21,789 nt of DNA from Sphaeroforma sirkka (Eukaryota; Opisthokonta; Ichthyosporea; Ichthyophonida): contig LUCW03000294.1 in assembly GCA_001586965.3 (NCBI GenBank), positions 40,001 to 61,789 of the forward strand. Direction: 5' to 3'. Of the stretch, positions 1 to 13,120 are shown one piece after another. Numbering within the stretch: position 1 is the first letter of the stretch; each line of letters begins with the position of its first letter. Both the position numbers and the translations under genes were made by a program. A model generated the notes under the pieces. It saw only the letters and a program-made list of their open reading frames with translations. It was not told the DNA's origin and ran no database searches.

Positions 1-47
1 TCTGCTGCCTTGAGGGAGATCGCAAGGAACCCCAGGTCTTTCAGAAC
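1..47 (-). CDS. RIF1-like exon 14, cut by the window edge
   Basis: Acceptor CATTTACAG at 55-48, then [15 protein letters not shown] in phase 0, a hydrophobic helix continuing the module of exon 13. The exon and the gene continue beyond position 1; no stop codon is in the window. Confidence 0.52.
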
Positions 48-3000
48 CTGTAAATGCAAAACAAAAATATTCAGCAACTCCATCACACGCGTCTACTAGA
101 TTCGTATCTCACTGGCTGCATGTCGCAATAGCCTCAAGATATATTGTTTAACACTTATCAAATACCACAGATTCCATCACCTCACACTTGTGACAAACTG
201 AAGGTCCCAAAATAAGAAATAGAGCGTCTGGAACCTCTGAAGTCTTAATTTAAATTGCATAGTCTCCCTGCTGGTACACTTAAAGTATGAACACAACCTA
301 GACTATAGACTACTGTTCGAAGAAAACCCATCGATATGAGACTCACCTGTTTGATGGGGTGAGATAACCACTCGGGTGACAGATAACTGTCCGAAAACCA
401 CTTGCGGTTGGCCTTCTTCTTCACCGAACTGGGACTGCCGCGATCGCCTTTCAGATTGACCTTTGGAGAGCTATATGGATGAAGTGATGAATGGGAAACT
501 TGAGCGAGTCTGAATGCTTATCATAGGAGGTGTTGGGAAGGTTAGAGCAATGTATTGTACACCCAAATGATTGATTAAAATGCAAGCTCCAGAGTTCCAT
601 AGACACCCCCCCCACCCCCCCCCTCAACACACACACACACACAAACACACATTCATCCCCCCCTCACATATATATATATGGAGTAGCGAACAAATGACTA
701 AAATGATTCTGAACAGAATACGTAATAGACAGCTGGGTCTTACCAGCGGTGCCGCACTGCAACATGTATGCTGACAAGACAGAACACAGTAAACTACACA
801 ACTTCCAGGTCAATAACATACGCAAGCAACACAAACCGATTGTGTCCTTGTTCTCCGTTCTGTCGGTCGGTAATAGCACGCACTAGCTTGCACATAGAAA
901 CCTGTAGTGTATTAGTACATGGACTTCAAAAACTCAGGCGACGCCATATATATATCAACGGGATGCATCATTATTGTACAGTGGTTCTTCCATTCGAGTA
1001 CCAAGATTGACATTCATACCTAGGCAGAATATACTGCTGTGTGAGTACTCCAATCTTACACTCAATTAAAATCAGACATGTCAATATGCAAGTTCGTGTC
1101 AATTAACATATATACTCCTTGCCACCATACAGTGGTGTCCACAGTCCACACACGAAGGCCTAATTCAGATGTGACAACACAGATATACACAGATACGAAC
1201 CGAAATAGCATGCAGAAACAAAGTCGCAGTTGCAAACAAACGGGAACTCCACAAGCCTTACACTAGCTGTTTACATAGGTCCACAAATGGGATTTCAATA
1301 CGATCGACGAATACATGATCATATTCATGGACGGATATGAACGCCACACCCGTCTTCACATACACACACAGCATGAGCCCAGACAGATAAACCGATTGAT
1401 CGTCGCATCCATACATAAATGGAAGCTTTACTCATAATTTCCGTATGCAAACGCATTTTCATATTCACATTCTCACACATACATATAGATACGTAGATGA
1501 GAAGTCAAAACATACTCATGCAGGGCTCGCTTGTTCTCAGTGCTTGGCGACTGGCTGGTCTTGAGTTTGCGGAGACAACGACCCTCCATCTGTGGAAGGT
1601 TTGATATGTCATTATTAGGAATAGAATTGCAGTACGAGTGTCTTCTTAGTTTGATATTCCAGGTTTCTTTAAACAAAAGAGTTTAGCGGCCGAGGTTTTT
1701 TTGTGAGGTGGGGTGTAATTGTTTGTTGAAAACTTCTGATACAACAGTGGGGACATGTCGCACAGGCAAGATATGTACATGTACTGCACATGATCAGCAC
1801 AAGGTAAGCAAACACACACGAGAAGAGCATGCAGTGCATAACAAGTGCAAATGATAAACATGGCCAGTACATAGGGTGCAGAAGATCGCAAATGTATATA
1901 ACATAGAGCGCAACTATTAAGAAAATTTTAGGCAGGAGCAAGACTGTTCAAAGGGTCCAACTTATCTGAACCAACAACAGTACCCGGACAACACCGGAAA
2001 TCAATGATATACATACAACGCTACAAGAATCACGCAGTGTAAAGACACACCTCGAATTCGTGCAGTATATTGGCTGTCAAATCAAACCGCAGTGACCTGG
2101 ACGGGGTGGACACCGCCGACATTCCTACCGACCGCAGAATCGACGCAGACGGTGTGCTAGACGGTGCACAGGGCTCAAACCGAGAACGTGCGTGCGTGTG
2201 TGAGAGTGTGAGACTGTGGGTCTGTGTCTGTGGGTTATGTTGAGTGGTGGCTGTGCTCGACGCCTGCTGTGTTGTCATGTCGGTCGAGTGTGTGGGTTGG
2301 GTATCGGGAGAGGCAGCAGCTGTCTCAACCCCACTCGATACTCTGTTTTTAGTACCCAGATATATAACCTCGTCGCAGGCTGTCCTAACCTCGTTGGCAT
2401 CATTACTAGTAGACGGTTGTGCTATTTTTAGCACGGGCTGTTCTATTTTTAGCATCGCAACATCTGCGTCAGCACCCAACCCTTCCTCCGTGCGGCAGAT
2501 GGCGATCGCCAAATTGCGAGGCTGCATGGGCGTCTCGTCGGGGGTCTCCTCCACAGCTACCTCCTCAGTACCCTTGGTACTAGCGTGTGATGGCGTGCAC
2601 CTAAAATTTTCTGTCAAGGTGTGCTTAGGCCCAATTGCACCTCTTCGCGGAGTGTCTGATGGTGAGGGACATGTCTGTTTAAGGTTAGCCATAGTCTGCG
2701 CGTGCTTCGGCTTATAAGGCTGTGTATACGGCGTGTACGGCCGAGCCCGTAGGTGTGAATGTGGGTGTGGGTCTGAATGTGCAGGGGTACTACTACTCAC
2801 ATACCCACTCTCTGTCTCTGTCCCAGGCAAGGGTGTCTGTGGCGTGATATTTACATACGTCCTACGTTGTGTAGATACTTGTGTGCCCAGGCTGTCCAAA
2901 CCGTTCATGCGCTCTGCGGTTTGTTGGCCTAGAAAGCCGTTTGGCGCTTCATGGAGACCTGTCCATGCAGGGAAACGCGCACGTGGTTGCACGCATTGCA

Positions 3001-6000
3001 CTAGCAACGACTCAGGCACGACGGGTGTGCTTGCTCGGGCGTGTGCGTGTATCTGTTCCTGTGAGGGTGTGTGCGCTTGTGCGCTAGAGAGTCTATGTGT
3101 CTGCACATCTGTATGGACATGTGGGTCACCCACGCCTATAGGGGTAGACACGCGCACTTGTGTATTGGAAGTTAGAGTTCCACTATCCTCACTTGCAAAT
3201 ACGGCCGTTTTACTATCCTCGCCGGTTGCAAGTGTGATAGTACTACTATCCTTAGACGTATGTGTATTGGAAGGTCGACTCTCCTCATATGTGCGTGCAG
3301 CAGCGTCTGCCACTTGACATGTGGCAAAATCAGCTACTACAAGGCCGACAGAGCTCTGCATGAGCACACCGGATATATGACCATGGGTAGGTGTGACACT
3401 CAACTCTGCCTCTTCCGATAGAGATACACCCACTACATCCACAGTCGTGTGTTGAAACTTTGGTACGGAGGCGTGTTGTGGAGGGGTTGCTGTCTCGGTA
3501 CTGTCGCTATTCGCCCTCGCACTCGCGTTAGCGTTGTTGGATAGGTCACTCAGCGTACTTCCCTTTTGACTCGTTGCATCATCTTTTGATATCCAGTGCA
3601 ACTCATCCTGGTCACAATCATCATCGGCTGTCTGTCTAGATATATCCTCGCTCGCACCTTCGCAATCAACTACATCCGTACGTTTCTCCGTTTTCTCCAT
3701 AGATACGCTCATACCAACACTCTGAGAAACCTGCACAGCACTACTTAGAGCAGTAGATACACTTGCAGCAGCAGACAGACAGGACGTAGAGCCCTGGTCA
3801 GGCCCAGCCCCGCCCACTAAGCCAGTATCTTGGTCGACATCATGTGTATGTACATCCGCCGTTTCACAGGGTGTAGATACACAAGTAGTGGTCAATGAGT
3901 CTTTCTTCTCGTCAACAGCATGTGTATTTACCATCTCCCCATGGCTAGACACGCCCGGAATATCTGTAGAACCCCTCGCTAATGCGCCTGTCCTGTCACC
4001 GGGTATGGTCACACAGGCGTTGTCTAAGACCGGACTGTCCTGCAGAACCCGTCTAGTCGCCATTTCTACTACTCCGTCTGCTGAGCAGCTATCGGCTCTT
4101 CTCATCGGTGCCTTGTCTATCTCTGCGTCTGTAGGTACAGTGTCTCCCCAACTATCATCCGCAAAACTCATCGCCGCAGCCCGACCTTCAGGTAAGTCAC
4201 CCCCCACACCGACAGCGACGATAGTTACCGGCGCACCAACTCTTTCACAGCTTGCAGATGTACTCACATCTACAGTGGCACTGACAATCTCCTTTGGTGT
4301 ATTCGCCACGCGCTCACCAGCAGCCAAACCATCCTGCAGACTGCCATCGGTATATTTGTCCGTTGCTTGTACCCTTTTTTTGGACTGTAGGTAAATCGCC
4401 GTCCAAGTAGCTGGCAGCTGTTCTCGCACTTTCGTCCAGATCACTGCCTGCGCTACTTCCTTTGTCCGACAACTCAGACACCGAGCATTGATTAGCCACT
4501 CTATGGCATAAACCAACAGAATGCCCAAAGGCAGACGCATCAGTCTCTCTACAGGGTTGTACTGTTGGCCTACGTTCTGCTGTTGTATCACAAAAATCTG
4601 GAGATACCTCAGCGTAATCAGAAAGTGCGTGCTTGTTGTCCGCTTGCACTTTCCCTTCACACCTACCCAGTTCACCGGTCGAGTTCATATCCTGGTCTAC
4701 AGCAGCACGTGCGGTCACAGTAGCGACTTCATTGAAACCGAACATACTTTCACTGACACAACCGCCAGAGCTAGCCGAACCAGCTGTTGCAATGACAACC
4801 TTAGGCTCATCGTCAGCCACATCTTTGTGTTCAGGTTCGACTATACTGAGGGGCTTAGACATATCTACGCTGAGATTATCTGCACCCTCAAGGACCAACA
4901 CACTCGCAGTAGGTCGCTTGGCTGCGTTGGTTTGTGTAACGCTCGCAAAAAACTGCACATCCTTTCGCGTATTCGCCGCAGCGGTGCACATAGTACGCGC
5001 CCGAGACGACGGCACTTTCCTGAGGCCACCAGACACCCCCACATCACGAATGGGGTTGTTCTTGCCCTTTCTGATTTTCTTGAGGGAGTTCGAGATGGCT
5101 TTTGAGACAGCGCTTTGCGTTTCAAGCGCCCTCAAGCGTGTAGGTGTTTTCAGAAGTCCCGAGCTCTCACGCATCTCCTCAGCCGGCAGAGGTACAACCC
5201 CCTCGAGTGCAGCTCTCACTGTGCTTTTGGTGGACTCTACAGTGACACCACTGGCTGGTTCCTGTAATGATGTCTCGAGGCTCTTTAGTACAGTGTCGTT
5301 TACCACCACAGACGCTTCGTTTACCAGCACCACACGTGCATTCTCGTCCTTGGATAGTACTTCCCGCGGCAGAATGTCGTTCGTAGGCATATGTTCACCA
5401 TCGGAAACTGCCCGTGTATCAGTCGGAATTAATTCTGAACCTCGCAGTGTGGTGATTTGCGGGGTCACCCCCACAATTTCAACACACTCCGTACCCAAAT
5501 TCCGTTTCTCGCCTGCCATTGCTGTCTGTGCGACGGTTGTATTTGGCCCTGAGCCTCCGATTGCGTTGACTTGAGGTGATACACCCACAGAATCAGCACA
5601 CCCCATGCGCTTGGACTGTTTCTCCTCCGCAGGTGCTACCGACGATCCCCTGCTGACCGGGTATTCCTTTTGCACGATGATCGGTCCTTCCGGGGCTATC
5701 GTATGCGAGTTCGACGCCACACTTGAGTTTCGAGACGCGCTCTCGACAGCGGTACCCCAATCAACTGCAGACTTACTACTACTACTACTACTACTACCAA
5801 TTTCAGTACATGGGAAGTGCCTACTGTTCGAGGTGTCAACATCTGATGCAGTCACCAATGAACCAACATTGCCAGTATGTGCATCTAAAGACACACTAGA
5901 GCTTTGGGGAGACTCGCCATCGTCTGTGCTGACCCCTTCAACAGCACCCTCAGCCACAGTGTTCCGCGATATGTCCACTAGCCGGTGCATACTACTGTCG

Positions 6001-9000
6001 TCCTGGTGTATGCTACTGATGCCATCTTTCCCTATAGCTTCAACTTTGCGGTGCGTAATTTCCGATACTCTAGGCACCTTGCCGCCCATCTCATGTACAT
6101 AGGGGACAGAACCATTCGCTACCTCTGTACTAAGAGACATACTGTCCAAGCAACCCTCCCCCGTCCTCTCAGAATCACTCTGTATCCTAGCAACGAGGGT
6201 TCCAGGTTTCAGGGGTCTAGGGGTTAAGTCTGCGGTAATAGGAACACTTCCTGATTGAATATCCTCAGGTTCTTGCGCACCTTTTTCGATCCCTCCAAGA
6301 CCCTTCGCAGCCACATTGGTAACTTTGCGTTTAATACAGAAGATGGCTAAAGGCATATCGTCATCTTCCTCTGCCTCAGTATCAGACGTGTCCGTAGAGT
6401 CTAGACCTTCAATGTTCTCCACATGAACTGTGGCATTTTTAGTAATATCCGTAGCATTCGTAACAATATCAGTGACTTTCTTATCAACATTTGTGACATC
6501 CTTAGCAATATCTTTAGCATTATTAGCAATGTCTATCGCATTATTCGCACTACCTTGTTGGGTCTCAGGTACATAATCATAGTCCTCCACCTCCTTCCCG
6601 ATATCACACGTGTCAAGAGAGCCCCGACCTAGAATGCCCGCCGCGATCTCAGTGGCATTCTTAGGTACACAACCATCGTCATTTACCTCTAGCACCGCGT
6701 TCTTCACAGCACCTGGCACAGCCAGCGCACTCTGAACCTTACTGCTACGCACATTCCCTGACTCATCACAAGCGACTGACAGGTCCGCTATACTCCCGTT
6801 GAAATAATCATTTTCTTCCGTTCTTGCCACGTCGTGTATCGTACTGGAGTCTGTCAGAACAATACCACTCTTCGCCATAATCGTAGTATTTTGAGCGTCA
6901 TTTCCGTCAGTGTTGGACGTATCATCTTTTTCTCCGACCTCTGATTCCACGCAATCGAGCCGATCGCGTGGAACAGAGTCCCCAACAGTTCCACACTCAA
7001 CAATACCTGTACAACTAGTTTCATCCTTATCCAAAGCACTGCTAACATCTTTGACTGTATCACTAATCATCAGTTTATCTGAGCCAAGAATTGGATCGGA
7101 CTGTTCTACTTCAGATGCACGGCTTGTAGCTTGGCCAATGCGACTCTCGTTAACAATAGTGACATCCACCTGTTCGGTTTTAACCGTTGGGTGACTATCA
7201 ACTATACCCTCCGAGTTGATCACCTTCGTCATCGCATTCGTGACTGACACCGAACAACACGTCAACACACTACGCAGATACTCTCGTACGGCCACACACC
7301 CTACCTCTACACCATCCTCACAAGGGCTATCTAGCCCACCGACTCCGACTTTATCACCACTCCAACTGTCAAGTATACGCGCAGAGCGCATACTGATACC
7401 ATTTGGCCTCTGCATAGCCCCAGCACGCCAATCACTAGCCCCATTCTCCTGAGTATCAAGCACGGGCATGCCATCTCTATCTAGCCCTCGCAATACACGT
7501 GAGAGTGCTTTGCAAACGGTCATAACTGCCTCCTTTCGGTCGGTAACCAAGATGTTCATAGTCTTCTGGGCATGCTCGCTGATACCAACCTCTATGCTTG
7601 GCATCGGCGGCCGAGGCATACGGGTAACAGTGAAGTCTGCGATGGTACCCGCCGGTTTGTCTGTAGGTGCTGCCTGCGCGAACGAATCAGATGCGCACGC
7701 ATGTGGTTGTCTTACGACTTCCGATGCGCGTGTGTATGTATGTGTATGTGTATGTGTAAGTGCAGAAGAATGTGTGTTCCCGTTCATTGCACCACCTCGA
7801 GCGCTTCCCAAGCCCATGACTTCGAGAACTGTCTCTGAGTGCGGTCCGGCGGGAGGGAAGAGTATTGGAATAATTCTGAAGTAGGCTGGCAACGCTGCGT
7901 GTGCTGTTGAGGATGGTCCCGAGGAGTTGTCTGTAGCAACCCCTCTCCGTGCAAGCCGGTAGGATGTTAGAAATAGATCGACTACGGCATTCTGTAGTTC
8001 CTGTTAGTACAAGATCCCATATAAGAGAAAGTAAAGTTTAGTGGAATGATGGATAGTGTAAGTGTAGCGAGGGTTTGGTGCATTTCTTCAGAGGTTTAAA
8101 GTGTGCAGGTTTAGAGAAGCTACTTTTGTTGAGATGTGCATGAGGTGACAGTACAGGTGGGGCGTGTACTGTGCAAATAGGTCGGTAAAGTTCATAATCT
8201 GATGTAGGTATTCCACAGTTGAGTACACCTGGAGAAAATTATCCGTCCTGGGAATATACATCGGATGCCTGTAGACTACAACTTACACTTTGACAGTATA
8301 TAATATTTATTATACATAAAACATAGAGAAGACATACCTGCAGTTCAAACGAGAAGCCTCTTTGGTGAAGGCAGACAGCCAGATCCGTACCGCAATCAAC
8401 CAGTCGGCGAACTAATCTAGGACTAGAGCGAGCATTCCGCGCGGCCCAGCGGACACTAAGCAAAATCGGACCCAGAAACAATGCTGCATAATATAAATGT
8501 CCATCAGGACAAAATACATATGATATTAGTACAATATAGACAGGTATTATTAGTTAATTATATCCAAACAATGTGGATTGGAACATTTTAGAAAAGATCA
8601 CGGGGAAAATTATTAGAGCAATATAAACAGGTATTGGAATATATTAGATTATATTATCTTATTGTAAAGCAATGTGGATTGTAACAATTTAGAAGAGTAT
8701 GCCGGGCATGATACTAGTACGATATGAACAGGCAATACAGTATGTTCAATTTTTTTTTAAACCTTTGTGGATTGTGACATTTCAAAAGATAATATGGGAG
8801 GAACGATATTGCACAAGACCGGATGTCTACTACGACATGGAATACGAATACACCACAGACTGGTACAGACCAACAGGTATTTGTACTGAATTGAAAGTGG
8901 GAATTTGAGACGTATCAAAAGTGATTGTGGGAGTTGGGGGGTGGTGAGCAGGAGTCTAGGGAGATGCTATCCTGGCCACATCTCTAAAAATCAAGACATC

Positions 9001-10712
9001 CCATATCTATGAGATATTCACGTGCTAAATCGATTAGGTATACATAGACCTGGGTCTACGGGGCTCTAAGAAGTACATGGTCTTCGACAATATGAGAATA
9101 AACATTAGTACAACGAACCGATACACAAACGGAATCAGCACCGTGATACCATAAATACTGTGAATCAAGCAGATACACACCAAGAAAAAAGGGATATGTT
9201 CCAAGACGGACCACTATTGAACTTAACACCATAAAACATACCCAAAGATCGCTTTTCCAAAGTACACCCGGTTGCACTGATGACATCCTGCCACAGACGG
9301 CACACCTCTTCGCACACGTCCACCGACATGGAGGCTAGGCGCAGCAAACCCTCAGTCACAGGCAGCAGTGTGGTGAGTACCTGTAAAGCATCTTTGCGTG
9401 CTCGGAGCATGCCCTTATCTACTTCTTCAGCACTAGTAGCCAGTTCTTGTTTGGTATTATCCGCACGCACACGCCCAGCAGTGGTCGTGGGATGTCGCGC
9501 GCGCGCGCGTGCGTGTGTGCGTGCACCCACGGAGCCATGTGCATGTGTGTATGTTGTTCCGATAATATCAAACGACACCTCAGGCTCATTACAAGCAGTA
9601 GGCTGTGTGTTGTACCTATTATGAGCTCCAGCAGCAGTCGGTTCATCTACCGCCGAGCTACACGTGTGTAGCACCGGACGCAGCACTGCAATGCACAGTG
9701 ACACTGTGCGTGTGATACGTATGCCTGCGGCTACGGCCTCAGGAGAGATAAAGGATATATGCGTTCTCTTTGGAGGATCCTCCTGTACAATTGGTACAAT
9801 TGAGCGAATTATGTCAGTTTTGAGCATAACAGGCGTCGACAAGCAAAGTACAACCACGATACAACTTGTAGTTCACACCACGCACACCTCGATACGAATA
9901 GCGAATGCTGCTCTCTACCCACTCAAGCGATACAATGTAGTCTAGACTCAATGCCATGCTATCGTTCACAAACTATTGCTACAACCTCGGATATCTCCTT
10001 ATACAATACATCTAAGGGACTAAATCATAATGAAATTGAACAGAATATACTACTAAAAAAACAACATATACAAAATCGTACCCCCCGAGTGTCGTCTTCG
10101 CTTATGTGTCTCACCTGATTCTGTGCCTCCGCCGATGGGCATATGCAGTCACCACCTACCAAGCAAGGGAACCTCAGAGAGCACACACAAGCAGGACGAA
10201 CCTCGGACTTAACCGTCACCGGTACACGGGTGGCTATACCCGCGCCGTCTGCCATTGAGCGCTTCCGAGGGATTGTATCGCCTGTAGATAAGTATACAAG
10301 TTTGCCAGATTTAGATGAGTGTATCGATTGTGGTGTAGATGGAAACCGTATATGTTTGTCACATTTGGACGGATGTCGCGTCTTGTTCACATATACAGGA
10401 GTATCGTTTATAGCTGCAAATAAGGACAAAGTACATATGCCACGTATGAATACATGCAGCGGTTGTAGCTGCATATATGAACAATGTACAATTGTAACAA
10501 TCCCATGGATACAGCGCTTGTGGTTGTAAAAATACCTGTACGCCACATTAATATAGTGAACAAACAACATATGAATAAGCGCAGCGTTTGGGTAAGGGAT
10601 TCGTTGAGTGTCTGTGAGGTATCTGCGAGGACTGTTTTTTCAAAATCCTAAACCCTAAAAATTAAGGGGTGATAGGGAGACAAATAAGTCACTTATGCAC
10701 ACACACACACAC

Positions 10713-10749
<37 letters not shown>

Positions 10750-10858
10750 CTACAGATTGCAACGATATCTACATTTACATCTAAATCTACATACATATAT
10801 ATCTATATATCTATCTATCAATCTAACATATTACACACACATATATATACACACACAC

Positions 10859-10932
<74 letters not shown>

Positions 10933-13071
10933 ATATATATATATTCATTATATTATATTATAATATAATATATAATATAATAGTACAATAATATGGTAAT
11001 AAAATATAAAAATTTAACAATATATCAATGTTATATAAGAGCTATATACCTTGGATCTTCGGTTTGATAATTCGACCATCGTCCTTCACATCCTCGGCTT
11101 CTGGGCTCTTCAAACTTGCTTTGTAGATGTACTGTCCCACTGCCGAGTCCAGCAGAACGCGCAAATGACCCTGTATAAGTACCAAGAAGTAGTTTGAAAT
11201 ATGCTTAAATCTTTTTCTATCTGATACACTGTTCGACCTCAACGCATATAGCGATGTATATGGAATTTACATAATAGAAATACGCATGAAAGAATGCATC
11301 TGCTTTTGCATGACACCTCAGATAGCTAGATACCGATACATACCAATGTTAAATTCCGAGTTCAATTGACAGAAGAATATGCTCAGGGTCATGCATAGCG
11401 GGAGACCAGCTGTAGATAATGCAGTCGGTAAATCATACTACATGCCGAAACACAGAAAAAGCTATACAGATACAAAGTACCGTACGCATGTATACACGAC
11501 AACAAACAAACAAATGTGTATACAAAAAGATAAGCACAAACACACAGCGAACTCTACAAAATCATCCACTAGCGCACATGTGTGCACGGAGCGTCGCTGG
11601 GAACACACACACAAGAAAGCTGCATACAAGTTCAAACCAAGCCCACGAATACACAGCAAAGGAACCAACCATCACACCCCAATACGCAATCCACCTGTAC
11701 TCACCACTGAGAAAGTCATGCGTTTGACTGTGGCAGACGGCATGCCCCAGCACACACACACGTGTGAGCGTGTGTATGCAGCGGCAGTAGCTGCCACATC
11801 CTTCGCCCTCTCTCACCCTTTGCCTACTACAGGGCCATGTAAAGCACGGAGGTGGTGCTGTAATAGCTCGTTAACACTACACAGTGGCTGATCAACACTG
11901 CTTAGTACGTGTGGACCTCCAATATCACAGGAGTGTATGCTAGGCTTTGTATCATCTCGTACGTGCGCATCTGCAGGTTTCAGGGGTGTGGGCCTGAGTG
12001 TATGTGTCCTCATTGTACTGAGTGCATGTGAAGTTACTGTGATGTGCGTATTTGGATTCGCTGTACCGAGGGTATCGTTTGACTGAGACGGGCGATGTGG
12101 CGGCATTGATTGTGATACTTTAGCAGCAGGAGCTGTGAATAGAGGTGCACTGGTACATCGTTTAGGATCGGATGTGATATCTACCTGTGACTTTGACTGG
12201 GCTTGCCGATGAGACTTGGACTGAGATACAGGCAAACTACTACATTGTTTGAGATTCGTTGTGATACATGACTTCGTCTTTGACAGGGTGTACCGGTGTG
12301 GCTTCGACAGAGACAGAGGTGCGCTAATACACCGCCTAGGTGGACTCATTGAACTGTGTATGGTGTTCGACTGCCTCCCAGATTGCCCACTTTTGCGCCT
12401 AAGCACCCTTGGGTCGGTGTTTGTATTGGTTGCCGAGGTGATGGTTTGATCAGCATTTGTATCTGTGGCGCTGTTATCGTTTTTGTCGCCGATGCTGAAG
12501 AGAGGAATATCTGTAGAGTAATTTAGAATACAGCGTTTAAAGGTTGTAATGAATGACAATTCATAGAATAGGATGATCCGTAAAGTATTGAATAAGCCCA
12601 GGTTTGAAGTATTGTATTGTCGAAGTCATACGTGCCACGGTGATTGTACATGATGGGATTCTAGTACAATGTGTTTCGCTTCACAACTTAAAATGTTCAT
12701 TCATGAGGATTCCAGACTTGTAAATCAGCTATACACAGTTATACATACAAAAATATATACCCAGAATTACTGATTAATGAGTGTATGAGTCTGGACAGAA
12801 TGGTCGTACACCTAAAAAAGAGGAAAAGAAACAACATATGCACAAACGTGCTACAGATGAAAGTGTATATACCATCATACTTGGAATTAATTGATAATTG
12901 GAGGCTTGCAAACTGTTCAAATACACTACTCATATATATATATATATATATACAACTAACCACTCTCCACACCAGCCCGGAGTCCCAAACGTGCTACAGA
13001 TGAAAGTGTATATACCATCATACTTAGAATTAATTGATAATTGGAGGCTTGCAAAGAGTTCAAATACACTA

Positions 13072-13120
<49 letters not shown>

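Noticed and set aside
2216-4394. Plus-strand open frames of 70-194 codons opposite exon 11
   Set aside because: Shadows of the minus-strand coding exon, with no domain and no splice logic.
4633-7884. Plus-strand open frames up to 313 codons (e.g. 4633-5574)
   Set aside because: Antisense to the Ser/Thr-rich exon 11; the Ser/Thr/Ala-rich translations arise from the complement of biased codons.
10643-10672. CCTAAACCCTAAAA, telomere-like repeat
   Set aside because: Only one and a half units; too short for an interstitial telomere array.
11735-11821. Alternative splice of exon 6 from GTGAGA (11821) to a 23-nt micro-exon
   Set aside because: It would remove the TGA, but the resulting phase forces exon 8 into a frame with an early stop.
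11379-11891. Plus-strand 170-codon open frame, Lys/Thr/His-rich
   Set aside because: Overlaps intron 6 and the end of exon 6 in antisense; no family signature.
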